64,000 nucleotides of DNA from Lantana camara (Eukaryota; Streptophyta; Magnoliopsida; Lamiales; Verbenaceae): positions 106,487,501 through 106,551,500 of the forward strand of contig CM074857.1 of the NCBI GenBank assembly GCA_037501455.1. Direction: 5' to 3'. The position numbers and the translations under genes are program-made. The notes beneath the pieces were generated by a model. That model was not told where the DNA came from, ran no database searches, and worked only from the letters and a program-made list of their open reading frames with translations. Below, one piece after another: positions 10,991 through 23,594 of this stretch. How positions within the stretch are numbered: the stretch's first letter is position 1; every line of letters begins with the position of its first letter.

Positions 10991-11905
10991 TCTTTTGCTG
11001 AGCCGTGACCTGTGTAATGCTGAAAATGTGACCTGTGTAATGCTGAAAATGTGTATTATTGTTGTGTGTATTATATTTCCTTTTGCAAGTGGATATGACA
11101 TAAGATTCTCAGCATTATTGATTTCTCACAATTTTACCTCTCACTTTCTCTACGCCTTCATCTTTCTTCATTTGATGAGCGAGAAAAAAAAATCCCAGAT
11201 TACTGTCTCTACGCCTTCATACTTCTTTTGAGCAAAAAAGAAATTCCAAATCACTCTGTCTCTACGTCTTCACCTGTCTTCTTTTGAGCGAGAAAGAACT
11301 CTGTCTCTACGTCTTCATCCGCCTTCTTTTGAGGGAGAAAGAAATCCATTGGCGAGAGAAAAAAGAAGTCTCAACACCCATCCAGATCTGCAAGAGAGAA
11401 GAAGTTCATTGGGCGAGATAAGGAAGAAGTTCCAAGAAAGAAGAAGTGGCGTGAAAAATCTTTCAGATTTGCTAGGGTGAAAATGCTGAGCAGATAAGAA
11501 GAAGAACTTGGTCCCCTTCTCTTCCACATTCATCCGTTTATTTAAAAGTTCAAGTGAGTATGTATCTTTTCTATTTTAAATATATTTTTATTTTGTTTTT
11601 GAATGCAAATTCTTTTATTTATTACTTGTAGTTTAATTTGCCGACATACTCCTTTTTTTTTTTTAACTAAAATTATTAAATTATAAATTTATTTTTTTAA
11701 TAATTTAGAGTCCATACTAAATTGGAAATAAAATTAGTCGATGTTTATTTGAACAAAACCCACAAAACCCAAAAGTCGTTCACCAAATTCTACCATTTAA
11801 TTTTACTTTGATTACATGTCTTTTCCTAATTCTAGCATATAATTCTATTTATTTATTTTTTATATTAGTTAACGATGTTGCGTACATGATATTGTTAATA
11901 GTTAT

Positions 11906-13802
11906 ATGCCTCCGAAACGTGATATCGGTTGGGAATTTTGTGAACCTATCGGTGAAGGTCGTAAGAATGTAAAATGTAAATTTTGCAATAAAGTTATTAC
12001 CGGAGGAATTACAAGATTGAAACAACATATTGCACTTGTGAGTGGGAATGTGGAAACTTGCACAAAGGCGCCAGATGAAATTCGAAAAATGTTAAAGAAG
12101 AACATGCAAGATTCAAAAATCGAGAGAGAAATTATGAAACGAAAAAAGGAAGTGGCACTAAATGCTATTCGGGATGAAACATATAATGCAGTTGATAGCG
12201 ATTGTGAAAACGATTATAATGAAGATGATTTGCAAGCATTAGAAGCGAAACAATTGCGTAATGCAATGCGTGAAAGTCGTCAAATGGCTTTTACAGAGGA
12301 GATGAGTAGACAATATGGAGCAGGTATGATGAAATCTTAAGTTTAATTGAACAGACATTTTTACTAATATCCTAATTATTATTATACGTATATTCGTAGG
12401 GAATCCTGGTGCTAGTACATCCAAGACAGGAGTGAAAAGGGAAATTTCACGCAGTCAATCTTCAAGAGGTTTTGACTCGTCCATGAGGGCACCTAAACAA
12501 AAAAGCATCAAACATTGGTTTGCTCCACAAAAAATAAAATCAGTCAGTAAAGCGGTTTCAAAATTCTTCTTTTTCAATGCGATTCCGTTCAATGCAGCTG
12601 ATAGCGGGCGTTATTACCAAGGTATGATTGATATTATTGCTGAAGCTGGGCCGGGAATTAAAGGTCCTTCGGGACGTCAAATTGGTGGGATGTATTTGGA
12701 TGAGGAAGTTGATGAAATTGATATTTTCCTGACTACACTAAAGGCAAAAGCTAAAGAGTATGGTTGTACAGTTATGTGCGATGGTTGGAGAAGTCGTAAT
12801 AAACATCCCATAATCAATTTCATGGTATATTGTGACCGCCAAATGCTTTTTATTGATTCATTTGACTGCACAAATTTAAGGAAAACGACTGATCTTATGG
12901 TGGACTTGATGAATAAAATTATTGATGCAATAGGAGAAGAGAATGTGGTTCAGGTGGTTACAGATAGTGAAAGTGCAATGAAATCAGCTGGACATACGCT
13001 TATGTTGGAAAGACCACATTTATTTCGGTCGCCGTGTGCTGCACATTGCATCGATTTAATGCTAGAAGACATGGGCGAAATGAAAAAGATAAAAAAAGTG
13101 ATGACAAAGGCAAAACAAATCACTTCGTTCATTTACAACAGTGAAAAACTTGTGAACCTAATGAAAATATATACAAATGATAGAGAATTGTTGAGACCAG
13201 GTATCACCAGATTTGCAACAGAGTTCATCGCCATAGAAAGTTTAATTCGACATCAATCGGATTTGAAAAAAATGTGCACAAGTCAGGAATGGGAAGATTA
13301 TAACGTGAGAAGACGTAAAGATGCTGAAAAGGTTTACACAATAATTATGGACATACAATTTTAGAAAAAGGCGAAGGAAGTGCAATGTGTAATGGAACCA
13401 CTTGTTAAAGTTCTAAAATTGGTAGATCAAGATAAAAAGCCAACACTGGCTATCATTTATGAAGCAATGGACAGAGCAAAGTTGGCAATAAAGGAGACAG
13501 TTAAGGACTGGCAGTTGTATTGGGAGGTCATCGACGAACGGTGGTATAGACAACTACATCAACATTTGCACGCAGCAGGTAAAATTGTATTTTTTTATCA
13601 AAAAAATAACTGATTAAATTTTACATTATTATAATTTGTATAAATGTTTTTCAGCGTATTTTCTTAATCCGGTACTTCAATACTCGGGAACTTGTGCGTA
13701 CACGGATGAAGTAAGGCAAGGGTTAAAGACGATGATCAAAAGGTTAGAACCAAATCTGGAAGCACAAAGTCATGCATTGAATGAGGTATTATTATTTGTA
13801 TT

Positions 13803-13834
<32 letters not shown>

Positions 13835-15197
13835 AATCTGAATGGAATATTTTATTTTTTAGCTTAAGACTTTTAGGGACAAAGCGGGAGAATTCGGGAC
13901 TCCACTTGCCAAAAGAGCAATAAATACCATGTTGCCATCTGAGTGGTGGATGAATTTTGGAGAGGAAACTCCCCATTTGAGGAAAATTGCAATTAAAGTC
14001 CTGAGTCAGACATGTTCATCAACTGGTTGTGAACGAAATTGGAGCACATGGTCTTTAATACACACAAAGATTCGCAACCGATTAGCAATGGAGAAATTAA
14101 AAAAGTTAGTGTACTGCCACTACAACATGCGACTCCGGGTACGAAATTTGATGCATAGTAAGAATGATACTGACTACGATCTTCCGATTGATTTAAATCA
14201 AATATTCCAAGAGGATGATATTTTGGATGAGTGGACTCGGGAGAATGAAGAGCCTATACTTGATAATGATACAGAGTGGTTGGACAACGAAATTCAAAAT
14301 ATCCAATCAACAGAAGACGATGAGAATCTCACAATCAATGATTGGAGGCGCAAAACAAAGAAATGTAGTCAGACATTAAAAAAACAAGAAAAAGGAAAAT
14401 CCACCCAGACAAGCAGTCAGGCTAATGACAGTGACACAGGAAGTGATGAAGACACTGATGATGGAACTAATGATGGTGGCGATAACCAAGGACCGAATGT
14501 TGGTGGTGGTTCCAGTGGAGGACAAATGAATGCTAATATGGGAGGATCTAGCAATCAAGATAACACTGGGATGTCTTGGGCACGAGGAGATGAGAATTAT
14601 TATGCAACTCAAGACACAGACCATGGTTATTGTCCCGGAAGAGAAGAGAAGCAACGTTTTTTGGCGGATCTATCGAGTGGTAATGATTATTCATATCCAA
14701 CCGGTTCATTTAGAAGATCATACCAAAATGTTGATGAGCAGATGCAATCATTAGGCTTAAGAGAATATCGACAGAATTGGCGGGACGAAAATGCTAACTA
14801 CATCAATAGCTATGACAGTGGCTCAACTGGAAGTCATGTAGGTTCAAGTGGCCTCCATTATGATTATTCATCCCACGATATAAATGATAGAACACATCGT
14901 AACTTTGATCAAGGGTTCTCCGACTACAATCGATATTTGGAACCATTATCATTTAGTGGGGGATACGGGGGGTCATCATATGGATCTTTTGGGATGTCAC
15001 GTGGATCTTCTGGCAGTAGTGGTAGCAGCATAGGGTACCGAGGATTTGGATATTATGGTCATGGTGGTGATCACATTCCGTATCCACAACCATCTTATCC
15101 TAATATAAGGGAATATATGCAACGTCAATTTCGAAACTCCTCAGAAGAGAGAGATAATTCCGATGTTCTACCCCCTCGTCATTCCACTTATTATTAA
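11906..15197 (+). pseudogene. hAT transposase gene, copy 1 (nonsense mutation)
   Basis: Exons 11906-12323, 12400-13578, 13655-13785 and 13863-15197, all with GT-AG introns. Exon 1 encodes a BED-type zinc finger (WEFCEP then KCKFCNKVITGGITRLKQHIA). Exon 2 has a DUF659-type catalytic region with CDGWRSRNKHPIINF and VTDSESAMKSAGH, and a CAAHCIDLM element. Exon 4 has the hAT dimerisation domain (WWMNFGEETPHLRKIA, CSSTGCERNWS) and a long Gly/Ser/Tyr-rich tail. A TAG at 13362-13364 replaces the Trp codon of copy 2, truncating the protein before the dimerisation domain. Two more changes hit conserved sites: S to R in CDGWSS, and WP to RS before CAAHC. Intron 3 carries a (TCA)n tract. Confidence 0.85.
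13800..13836 (+). repeat. (TCA)n microsatellite in hAT intron 3, copy 1
   Basis: About ten ATC/TCA trinucleotides just after the exon 3 donor. The matching tract in copy 2 is at about 18029-18061. Tract length differs between the copies. Confidence 0.8.
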
Positions 15198-15534
15198 TAA
15201 ATAATGTATTATTATATATCTATTTCAACATTCCTGTTGTAGTATGTTGAACAACTTTTCTTTTGTAACACAACTATGTTTATTGTATGGTTTGCTAGTC
15301 ATTATAAGAATATGTGCAATCTTTTATTTGAGTAAATATAACAAATCTAAATATAATACTAATTGATTCTAATATAAAACTACAAATTAAAATGAGTTTT
15401 AAAACAATTTTTTGGGATTTTATACATCTTTTTGGGAAGTGGCCGCGTTTTTGCCGCGACCGTTCCGCGTCATTGCAACTGAACTGGAACGGTGGCCTCC
15501 GTTCCGTTCCCCGCGACCGTTCCGGCGAACCATG

Positions 15535-18500
15535 CTACGTCTTCATCCGCCTTCTTTTGAGGGAGAAAGAAATCCATTGGCGAGAGAAAAAAGAAGTCTC
15601 AACACCCATCCAGATCTGCAAGAGAGAAGAAGTTCATTGGGCGAGATAAGGAAGAAGTTCCAAGAAAGAAGAAGTGGCGTGAAAAATCTTTCAGATTTGC
15701 TAGGGTGAAAATGCTGAGCAGATAAGAAGAAGAACTTGGTCCCCTTCTCTTCCACGTTCATCCGTTTATTTAAAAGTTCAAGTGAGTATGTATCTTTTCT
15801 ATTTTAAATATATTTTTATTTTGTTTTTGAATGCAAATTCTTTTATTTATTACTTGTAGTTTAATTTGCCGACATACTCCTTTTTTTTTTAACTAAAATT
15901 ATTAAATTATAAATTTATTTTTTTAATAATTTAGAGTCCATACTAAATTGGAAATAAAATTAGTCGATGTTTATTTGAACAAAACCCACAAAACCCAAAA
16001 GCCGTTCACCAAATTCTACCATTTAATTTTACTTTGATTACATGTCTTTTCCTAATTCTAGCATATAATTCTATTTATTTATTTTTTATATTAGTTAACG
16101 ATGTTGCGTACATGATATTGTTAATAGTTATATGCCTCCAAAACGTGATATCGGTTGGGAATTTTATGAACCTATCGGTGAAGGTCGTAAGAATGTAAAA
16201 TGTAAATTTTGCAATAAAGTTATTACCGGAGGAATTACAAGATTGAAACAACATATTGCACGTGTGAGTGGGAATGTGGAAACTTGCACAAAGGCGCCAG
16301 ATGAAATTCGAAAAATGTTAAAGAAGAACATGCAAGATTCAAAAATCGAGAGAGAAATTATGAAACGAAAAAAGGAAGTGGCACTAAATGCTATTCGGGA
16401 TGAAACATATAATGCAGTTGATAGCGATTGTGAAAACGATTATAATGAAGATGATTTGCAAGCATTAGAAGCGAAACAATTGCGTAATGCAATGCGTGAA
16501 AGTCGTCAAATGGCTTTTACAGAGGAGATGAGTAGACAATATGGAGCAGGTATGATGAAATCTTAAGTTTAATTGAACAGACATTTTTACTAATATCCTA
16601 ATTATTATTATACGTATATTCGTAGGGAATCCTGGTGCTAGTACATCCAAGACAGGAGTGAAAAGGGAAATTTCACGCAGTCAATCTTCAAGAGGTTTTG
16701 ACTCGTCCATGAGGGCACCTAAACAAAAAAGCGTCAAACATTGGTTTGCTCCACAAAAAATAAAATCAGTCGGTAAAGCGGTTTCAAAATTCTTCTTTTT
16801 CAATGCGATTCCGTTCAATGCAGCTGATAGCGGGCCTTATTACCAAGGTATGATTGATATTATTGCTGAAGCTGGGCCGGGAATTAAAGGTCCTTCGGGA
16901 CGTCAAATTGGTGGGATGTATTTGGATGAGGAAGTTGATGAAATTGATATTTTCCTGACTACACTAAAGGCAAAAGCTAAAGAGTATGGTTGTACAGTTA
17001 TGTGCGATGGTTGGAGCAGTCGTAATAAACATCCCATAATCAATTTCATGGTATATTGTGACCGCCAAATGCTTTTTATTGATTCATTTGACTGCACAAA
17101 TTTAAGGAAAACGGTTGATCTTATGGTGGACTTGATGAATAAAATTATTGATGCAATAGGAGAAGAGAATGTGGTTCAGGTGGTTACAGATAGTGAAAGT
17201 GCAATGAAATCAGCTGGACATACGCTTATGTTGGAAAGACCACATTTATTTTGGCCGCCGTGTGCTGCACATTGCATCGATTTAATGCTAGAAGACATGG
17301 GCGAAATGAAAAAGATAAAAAAAGTGATGACAAAGGCAAAACAAATCACTTCGTTCATTTACAACAGTGAAAAACTTGTGAACCTAATGAAAATATATAC
17401 AAATGACAGAGAATTGTTGAGACCAGGTATCACCAGATTTGCAACAGAGTTCATCGCCATAGAAAGTTTAATTCGACATCAATCGGATTTGAAAAAAATG
17501 TGCACAAGTCAGGAATGGGAAGATTATAACGTGAGAAGACGTAAAGATGCTGAAAAGGTTTACACAATAATTATGGACATACAATTTTGGAAAAAGGCGA
17601 AGGAAGTGCAATGTGTAATGGAACCACTTGTTAAAGTTCTAAAATTGGTAGATCAAGATAAAAAGCCAACACTGGCTATCATTTATGAAGCAATGGACAG
17701 AGCAAAGTTGGCAATAAAGGAGACAGTTAAGGACTGGCAGTTGTATTGGGAGGTCATCGACGAACGGTGGTATAGACAACTACATCAACATTTGCACGCA
17801 GCAGGTAAAATTGTATTTTTTTATCAAAAAAATAACTGATTAAATTTTACATTATTATAATTTGTATAAATGTTTTTCAGCGTATTTTCTTAATCCGGTA
17901 CTTCAATACTCGGGAACTTGTGCGTACACGGATGAAGTAAGGCAAGGGTTAAAGACGGTGATCAAAAGGTTAGAACCAAATCTGGAAGCACAAAGTCATG
18001 CATTGAATGAGGCATTATTATTTGTATTATTATCATCATCATCATCATCATCATCATCATAATCTGAATGGAATATTTTATTTTTTAGCTTAAGACTTTT
18101 AGGGACAAAGCGGGAGAATTCGGGACTCCACTTGCCAAAAGAGCAATAAATACCATGTTGCCATCTGAGTGGTGGATGAATTTTGGAGAGGAAACTCCCC
18201 ATTTGAGGAAAATTGCAATTAAAGTCCTGAGTCAGACATGTTCATCAACTGGTTGTGAACGAAATTGGAGCACATGGTCTTTAATACACACAAAGATTCG
18301 CAACCGATTAGCAAAGGAGAAATTAAAAAAGTTAGTGTACTGCCACTACAACATGCGACTCCGGGTACGAAATTTGATGCATAGTAAGAATGATACTGAC
18401 TACGATCTTCCGATTGATTTAAATCAAATATTCCAAGAGGATGATATTTTGGATGAGTGGACTCGGGAGAATGAAGAGCCTATACTTGATAATGATACAG

Positions 18501-19742
18501 AGTGGTTGGACAACGAAATTCAAAATATCCAATCAACAGAAGACGATGAGAATCTCACAATCAATGATTGGAGGCGCAAAACAAAGAAATGTAGTCAGAC
18601 ATTAAAAAAACAAGAAAAAGGAAAATCCACCCAGACAAGCAGTCAGGCTAATGACAGTGACACAGGAAGTGATGAAGACACTGATGATGGAACTAATGAT
18701 GGTGGCGATAACCAAGGACCGAATGTTGGTGGTGGTTCCAGTGGAGGACAAATGAATGCTAATATGGGAGGATCTAGCAATCAAGATAACACTGGGATGT
18801 CTTGGGCACGAGGAGATGAGAATTATTATGCAACTCAAGACACAGACCATGGTTATTGTCCCGGAAGAGAAGAGAAGCAACGTTTTTTGGCGGATCTATC
18901 GAGTGGTAATGATTATTCATATCCAACCGGTTCATTTAGAAGATCATACCAAAATGTTGATGAGCAGATGCAATCATTAGGCTTAAGAGAATATCGACAG
19001 AATTGGCGGGATGAAAATGCTAACTACATCAATAGCTATGACAGTGGCTCAACTGGAAGTCATGTAGGTTCAAGTGGCCTCCATTATGATTATTCATCCC
19101 ACGATATAAATGATAGAACACATCGTAACTTTGATCAAGGGTTCTCCGACTACAATCGATATTTGGAACCATTATCATTTAGTGGGGGATACGGGGGGTC
19201 ATCATATGGATCTTTTGGGATGTCACGTGGATCTTCTGGCAATAGTGGTAGCAGCATAGGGTACCGAGGATTTGGATATTATGGTCATGGTGGTGATCAC
19301 ATTCCGTATCCACAACCATCTTATCCTAATATAAGGGAATATATGCAACGTCAATTTCGAAACTCCTCAGAAGAGAGAGATAATTCCGATGTTCTACCCC
19401 CTCGTCATTCCACTTATTATTAATAAATAATGTATTATTATATATTTATTTCAACATTCCTGTTGTAGTATGTTGAACAACTTTTCTTTTGTAACACAAC
19501 TATGTTTATTGTATGGTTTGCTAGTCATTATAAGAATATGTGTAATCTTTTATTTGAGTAAATATAACAAATCTAAATATAATACTAATTGATTCTAATA
19601 TAAAACTACAAATTAAAATGAGTTTTAAAACAATTTTTTGGGATTTTATACATCTTTTTGGGAAGTGGCCGCGTTTTTGCCGCGACCGTTCCGCGTCATT
19701 GCAATGGAACTGGAACGGTGGCCTCCGTTCCGGCGAACCATG
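15535..19742 (+). repeat. hAT tandem unit 2 (no left terminal repeat)
   Basis: Begins directly after the right terminal repeat of unit 1 at a position equivalent to 11307, so the first 504 bp of the element, including the left terminal repeat and its subterminal cluster, are absent. It ends at the outer right terminal repeat. Copy 2 can be mobilised only together with the left end of copy 1. Confidence 0.85.
16132..19423 (+). CDS. hAT transposase gene, copy 2 (open, about 1020 aa)
   Basis: Predicted exons 16132-16549, 16626-17804, 17881-18011 and 18089-19423. Domain order is BED zinc finger, DUF659/RNase H-like catalytic core (CDGWSSRN, VTDSESAM), CAAHC element, C-terminal dimerisation domain (SSTGCERNWS) and a Gly/Ser-rich tail. 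The Asp, Asp and Glu residues expected of a hAT transposase are present. It would cut and paste the element in the nucleus. The exon 2 frame is open through the site that is a stop in copy 1. The donor after 18011 reads GAG|GCATTA where copy 1 has GAG|GTATTA. A GT 12 bases on (after 18023) would keep the frame and add four residues. Whether it splices correctly is uncertain. Confidence 0.8.
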
Positions 19743-19750
19743 ATATGGTC
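19743..19750. repeat. hAT target-site duplication, right copy
   Basis: ATATGGTC, the perfect partner of 10795-10802. Confidence 0.9.
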
Positions 19751-20338
19751 TCACCTCTTAGTCTTGAAATTTCATTAAATTTTTTAGTGAAAAAATCGTT
19801 TGCGTCTCAAATTTAAATTTACAACTTAACAATTGAAATATATAACATTTTAAGTTGTTACCCAGACATTCTTTAAAAAAATAAAAAGAAAAAGTTGTTA
19901 CATGAGCTAGCGTTTTAATTCAGATTGCTATCTTCGTTCATTTCTTTACCGGAAAAGGACACATATCACCCACTAATTTTGTCACGTGTCATTTTTCAAG
20001 TTTATTGTACCAAAAACCCTGTGAAATACCTAATTAGCATTTCGAACACTGTGATTTGAAATGTCTCAAAGCGATCCTGTATTAAATTAGCACTCAAAAC
20101 CCTACAACCGTGGTTGTTGTCGCGATCGTAAGGTTAATTTAATACAATCACAGGGTTCACTTTGAGACATTTCAAATCATAGGATTTGAAATGCTAATTA
20201 GGTATGTCATAGGGGTGATCGGAGATAACAATCTGAATCAGAGATGATAGTTCAGGTCGTAAGTAGTAAATTTTCGCATAGTGGTGGTGGTGAATCCTTT
20301 TACATGTTGTTGACATGAGTTTCTGATGAAATGCATAG
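19751..20338 (+). other. Remainder of NPF-1 intron 1
   Basis: Non-coding sequence between the hAT right flank and the exon 2 acceptor (AG at 20337-20338). Without the hAT insertion the intron would be about 0.6 kb, the same size as intron 1 of NPF-3 (593 bp). It contains a fold-back MITE. Confidence 0.7.
19999..20217. mobile_element. Fold-back MITE in NPF-1 intron 1
   Basis: Two arms of about 90 bp are inverted repeats of one another. The left arm has CCTAATTAGCATTTC and GATTTGAAATGTCTCAAAG; the right arm has their complements. The spacer is short and the element encodes nothing. The same family occurs in the BAHD intron at 27458-27727. Confidence 0.7.
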
Positions 20339-22638
20339 GGCCCGTATTCATGTACACCCTTATGGACATTGCACTGTTCAGTGTCTTGGTCACACATCTC
20401 CCATATAAGGACCCCGATCTGCCAAACGCTGCTGTAATTGTGAATTTACATGAAGGAGCTTACCGAATTCTGCTACTTCTCTTGGCTTATATAACTGATA
20501 CGTACTCGGACCACTACAATTTGTTGATTTGGTCCCTCGTGATATCCTGCTCCGTAAACACGAAAACATATGTTTTTCCTTTTTTTTTTTTTTTAATTGA
20601 CTTTTTACAATTTTAACTTCTATCGTTTCTTCTTGAGAACCCAGTTTTGCGAATAACTCTATAGTCAAGTCGGGTAATTCTAGCCTGAACCTGATTTGAC
20701 CAAATTGATGTAACGAAAAGCAAAGTATTTTACACTTGTCATTATGTCGTGTGATTGATGAAAAATTTATGAAGAATGACCAATTAAATGAAAAGTGTAA
20801 TACACTTAAAAATTTTCAAGTCAAGGGCAGTACCTCGATCCCTTTGGCCCTGGTCAGCATATATATGTCAGGCCGATAAATTTAAGGAAAATTTTTTTGT
20901 GTCTCCATGTTGGATATTTCCGCAAGTTGTGGATAGTATTAGAGTTTTGTATGACAAATTATCGTTGAAGACTTCATTTTAATTTGCAGGGATTGTCTCT
21001 ATTTGGTGTTGTAGCTCATTTTGTATCCAAGTCGAGGGATCTAAACTATGGAGTATTTTACATTGCATTGTGCTCCTAACTTTGTCGCAAGCAGCCACAG
21101 GGGCCACTTTGAAAGCATTTCTTGATGCTCAAGTGTTGGCGAAGGGAAGAGCCAACGACAGAAGAAGTGGAAGAAAGAGCCCGCAGCCGTGGAAACTTTT
21201 GGTGGAACGCTGTCTCAGTTTTGGCTGCCATTATTGTTTTCATTGAAGGCAATTTAGAACTGATCAAGTCATTCCGCAATCTTTTGCTCACATTAGGGGT
21301 AGGGTTGGACGTCGCAGTCGTCTGGTTCATTGCCGGGGCTAAATGCTACACGTATGTTAAACCCACCAGGAGTCCGCTCAGTGATGTTGTCTCCGTTATT
21401 TATACAGCAGTGGCGAAGAGAAATGTGGAGTATCCTCAGTCGCCGGAACAGCTTTTGGGAAACTCAAGTGGGCTTGTGCAGATTAGGACTGAGGTTCCTT
21501 GGTTGAGGTGTGTGCCTATGTGTGTTTATCCCCCTTGTTTTTGTAATCACAATATCACTAAACTTCGTCTTCTCCGGGAAACAATGACTGACAATGTATA
21601 TAAAACAGGTGGTTAGATAGAGCTGCAATAGTTTGTAAACGATCAAAAAAGCCAGCAGGAGACAACAACATTTTCACAGTTGACCAAGTGAAGGACGTGA
21701 AGTTCTTGTTAAGGATGCTTCCCATGTGTACGACTTTCCTCACATTCAGTATGGTAGCTGCCGCAGGGAGCACTTTCTTTCTCAAAGAAGCTACAAATAT
21801 CGACAGCCATTTCCCCGTCATCTTCTTCATAATTCTACAGAGACTTGCAGGATTTGTGGTGGCACAAGTATCTGACTACGTTCTTGAAAAACTCAGTAAC
21901 AAAAAGAACAACACAGTACAAAGGTTGATTCTTGTCAGAATCGGCATCGGCATGATATGCTGCATCCTGTGCTGCATCGCAGCCTGGATAAATGCCCTGA
22001 TTAGACACAAACATCCGGAGGGGCATATGAGTATCTATATGCTAATTCCACTGAGTATGTTATTGGGAGTCATGGAGGGACTTGCTGTAGATGGGCTTGA
22101 AAAATTTTCGAATTCTCAGGTTTCGAAGCCGATGATAAGATACTGGCCGCTATTTGGAAGTTCTGTACTGGGCATTGGGAAGTTTCTGAGCGCGATTTCT
22201 ATACTCATCTTCAGAAAATGGTTCAAAAGTGACGTGAATGGTAGTCGCCTGGATAAGTATTACGCTGTCTTGGTATTTATAAGTTCAGCAAATTTGATGG
22301 TGTACTGTTTGGTTGCATATTGGTACAGAGATGTTGGGTCTGCTCAAGAAGATTGGGTTGATAGAGAAAGGGCAGATTCTGCAGGAATAGAAGCAAAAGC
22401 ACAGGAAGATACTCCCCCTTTGTTAAACTCACAATCAGGACAAAAAACTGAAACATTTTTCAGTTATGAAGCACAAACAGTGGTTCATGGTATTAAATCA
22501 AAGGACCAAGTTTCATCTTGGGTTCTCGAACCGGCCCCAAGAGATGATAGTGCAATGGAAGCTCCACTGCTGAACGCGAAACGATCTTTCTCTCGTTCTT
22601 CCAATATAGTCCACAGAAGGTTCAAATCAATGCAATGA

Positions 22639-23594
22639 AGTTTCAGTATGAAATGATTTGCATGTAATTGGTAATGTGATCATCTTCATTTTGTATGTCC
22701 TTGTTCCATGAGTTGAACAATATTCATGGTTGGTGCAATAAGTTCATATTTCAATCATGAAACAAATTCGCAACGATTTCTGGTATAACATGAACTTTCC
22801 GGTAAACTGGACAAAAGTAAAATAACCAGAGAAATTATCGTGCATTCAAACAAACGAAAAGAGATCACTAGGACAAATGGCTGATGTTAAAACTCCAAAC
22901 TTCGCAATTTGTTATTGATGTGAAAAGAAATGTCGAAAAGTTCAACTTGTATTCATTAAATCTATATTGCCAACTACCATGCTGTCATCAGCTTACAGGG
23001 ACATTCACGATCAAAAACTCGAATTTTACAAAACTTACAAGTGGGTCCCAAGGGCAGCTGCTTGCATTCCCCATGCTAGAATTATACTGGTACTCTTTTT
23101 CCACGATAACGATCAAAAAACTGCAAGGGGTATTTTCAAACAAAAGATATCATACTGAAAAGATACAACATCAACACAAGGAAAAATGTCGAAAAGAAAA
23201 ATAACACATCAATTCAGCAAAATACACTTCATTAGGTGGCGGATTCATCTCCAACATATAAAATAAAACCAAGTTAGACATTTCAAGATTTGCTTAACCA
23301 ACAATATGCTTTTATCAAAATTTGGAATTTATTTTGGCTAAAATCAAGAATTAATTTAACCAGGAGAACTCAAACAAATAATATATTTGAAAAGAGCAGA
23401 GGAGATTGCATCAGAAGCCAACCTCGGAACATCCGGAAGGCACATCTCATGTCAATATAGTAATTGTATGCAAAGACCATCATTTATCACACTCTATGAG
23501 CTGTTGGCAAGGTTTATAGCTTGCAGAATAAAGGTATAAAACAACGGCTAGCCAGAGGCAATTAACATAAGGGTTTTTCCTTTATTATTGCCTT
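22639..23594. other. Intergenic region between convergent NPF-1 and GOT1
   Basis: No further gene seen. It must hold the 3' UTRs of both genes, since they converge. Short ORFs here have no coding character. Confidence 0.5.

Larger units (their letters stand above)
11307..15534 (+). repeat. hAT tandem unit 1
   Basis: A 4228-bp unit ending in a right terminal repeat (GGCGAACCATG, ending 15534). It is nearly identical to 15535-19742; the few differences include a nonsense base at 13363, a different tract length in an intron, and about 18 extra bases of CCGTTCC-rich sequence at the right end. Confidence 0.85.
10803..19742 (+). mobile_element. Composite tandem hAT transposon (8.94 kb)
   Basis: The left end starts CATGGTTTGCAGGAACGG and the complement of the right end starts CATGGTTCGCCGGAACGG, so the terminal inverted repeats match at 16 of 18 positions. 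A perfect 8-bp target duplication flanks the whole unit. Both ends are packed with GGAACGG/CCGTTCC subterminal words, likely transposase-binding sites. Inside are two direct copies of a 4.2-kb segment (11307-15534 and 15535-19742), each with a transposase gene and a right end. The second copy lacks a left terminal repeat of its own. The single target duplication shows that the tandem form inserted as one unit or duplicated internally after insertion. Confidence 0.9.
10700..22638 (+). pseudogene. NPF-1: NRT1/PTR-family transporter gene, frameshifted, hAT in intron 1
   Basis: Exons: 10700-10784 (28 codons plus 1 base), 20339-20553, 20990-21507 and 21609-22638. All junctions are GT-AG and the phases (1, 0, 2) match the intact NPF-3. 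NPF proteins are 12-helix plasma- or organelle-membrane transporters of nitrate, peptides, hormones or glucosinolates; the substrate cannot be told here. Exon 4 is fully open and begins WLDRAAIV, then KFLLRMLPMCTTF. Exon 3 is damaged: relative to NPF-3 one base is missing near 21070, putting a TAA at 21077-21079, and two more are missing near 21155, which restores the frame. As read, translation would end after about 130 residues. Intron 1 is 9.55 kb because of a hAT insertion (10803-19742). The exon 2 first-helix region lacks the canonical ExxER motif. A sequencing error cannot be excluded for the lesions. Confidence 0.75.

Noticed and set aside
10747..11101. Overlapping Arg/Pro/Gly-rich ORFs near 10.8-11.1 kb
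   Set aside because: They are translations of the GGAACGG subterminal repeats of the hAT element.
11906..12340. Exon 1 of the hAT transposase as a stand-alone 144-aa zinc-finger protein
   Set aside because: The frame passes through a GT donor and stops at once in the intron. Joining to the next exon restores a long transposase frame.
13770..13976. Poly-Asp ORF antisense to the hAT intron
   Set aside because: It is a translation of the (TCA)n microsatellite.
20326..20616. A separate 96-aa gene at NPF-1 exon 2
   Set aside because: It matches exon 2 of NPF-3 with an AG acceptor and GT donor; the extra residues at either end are intron.
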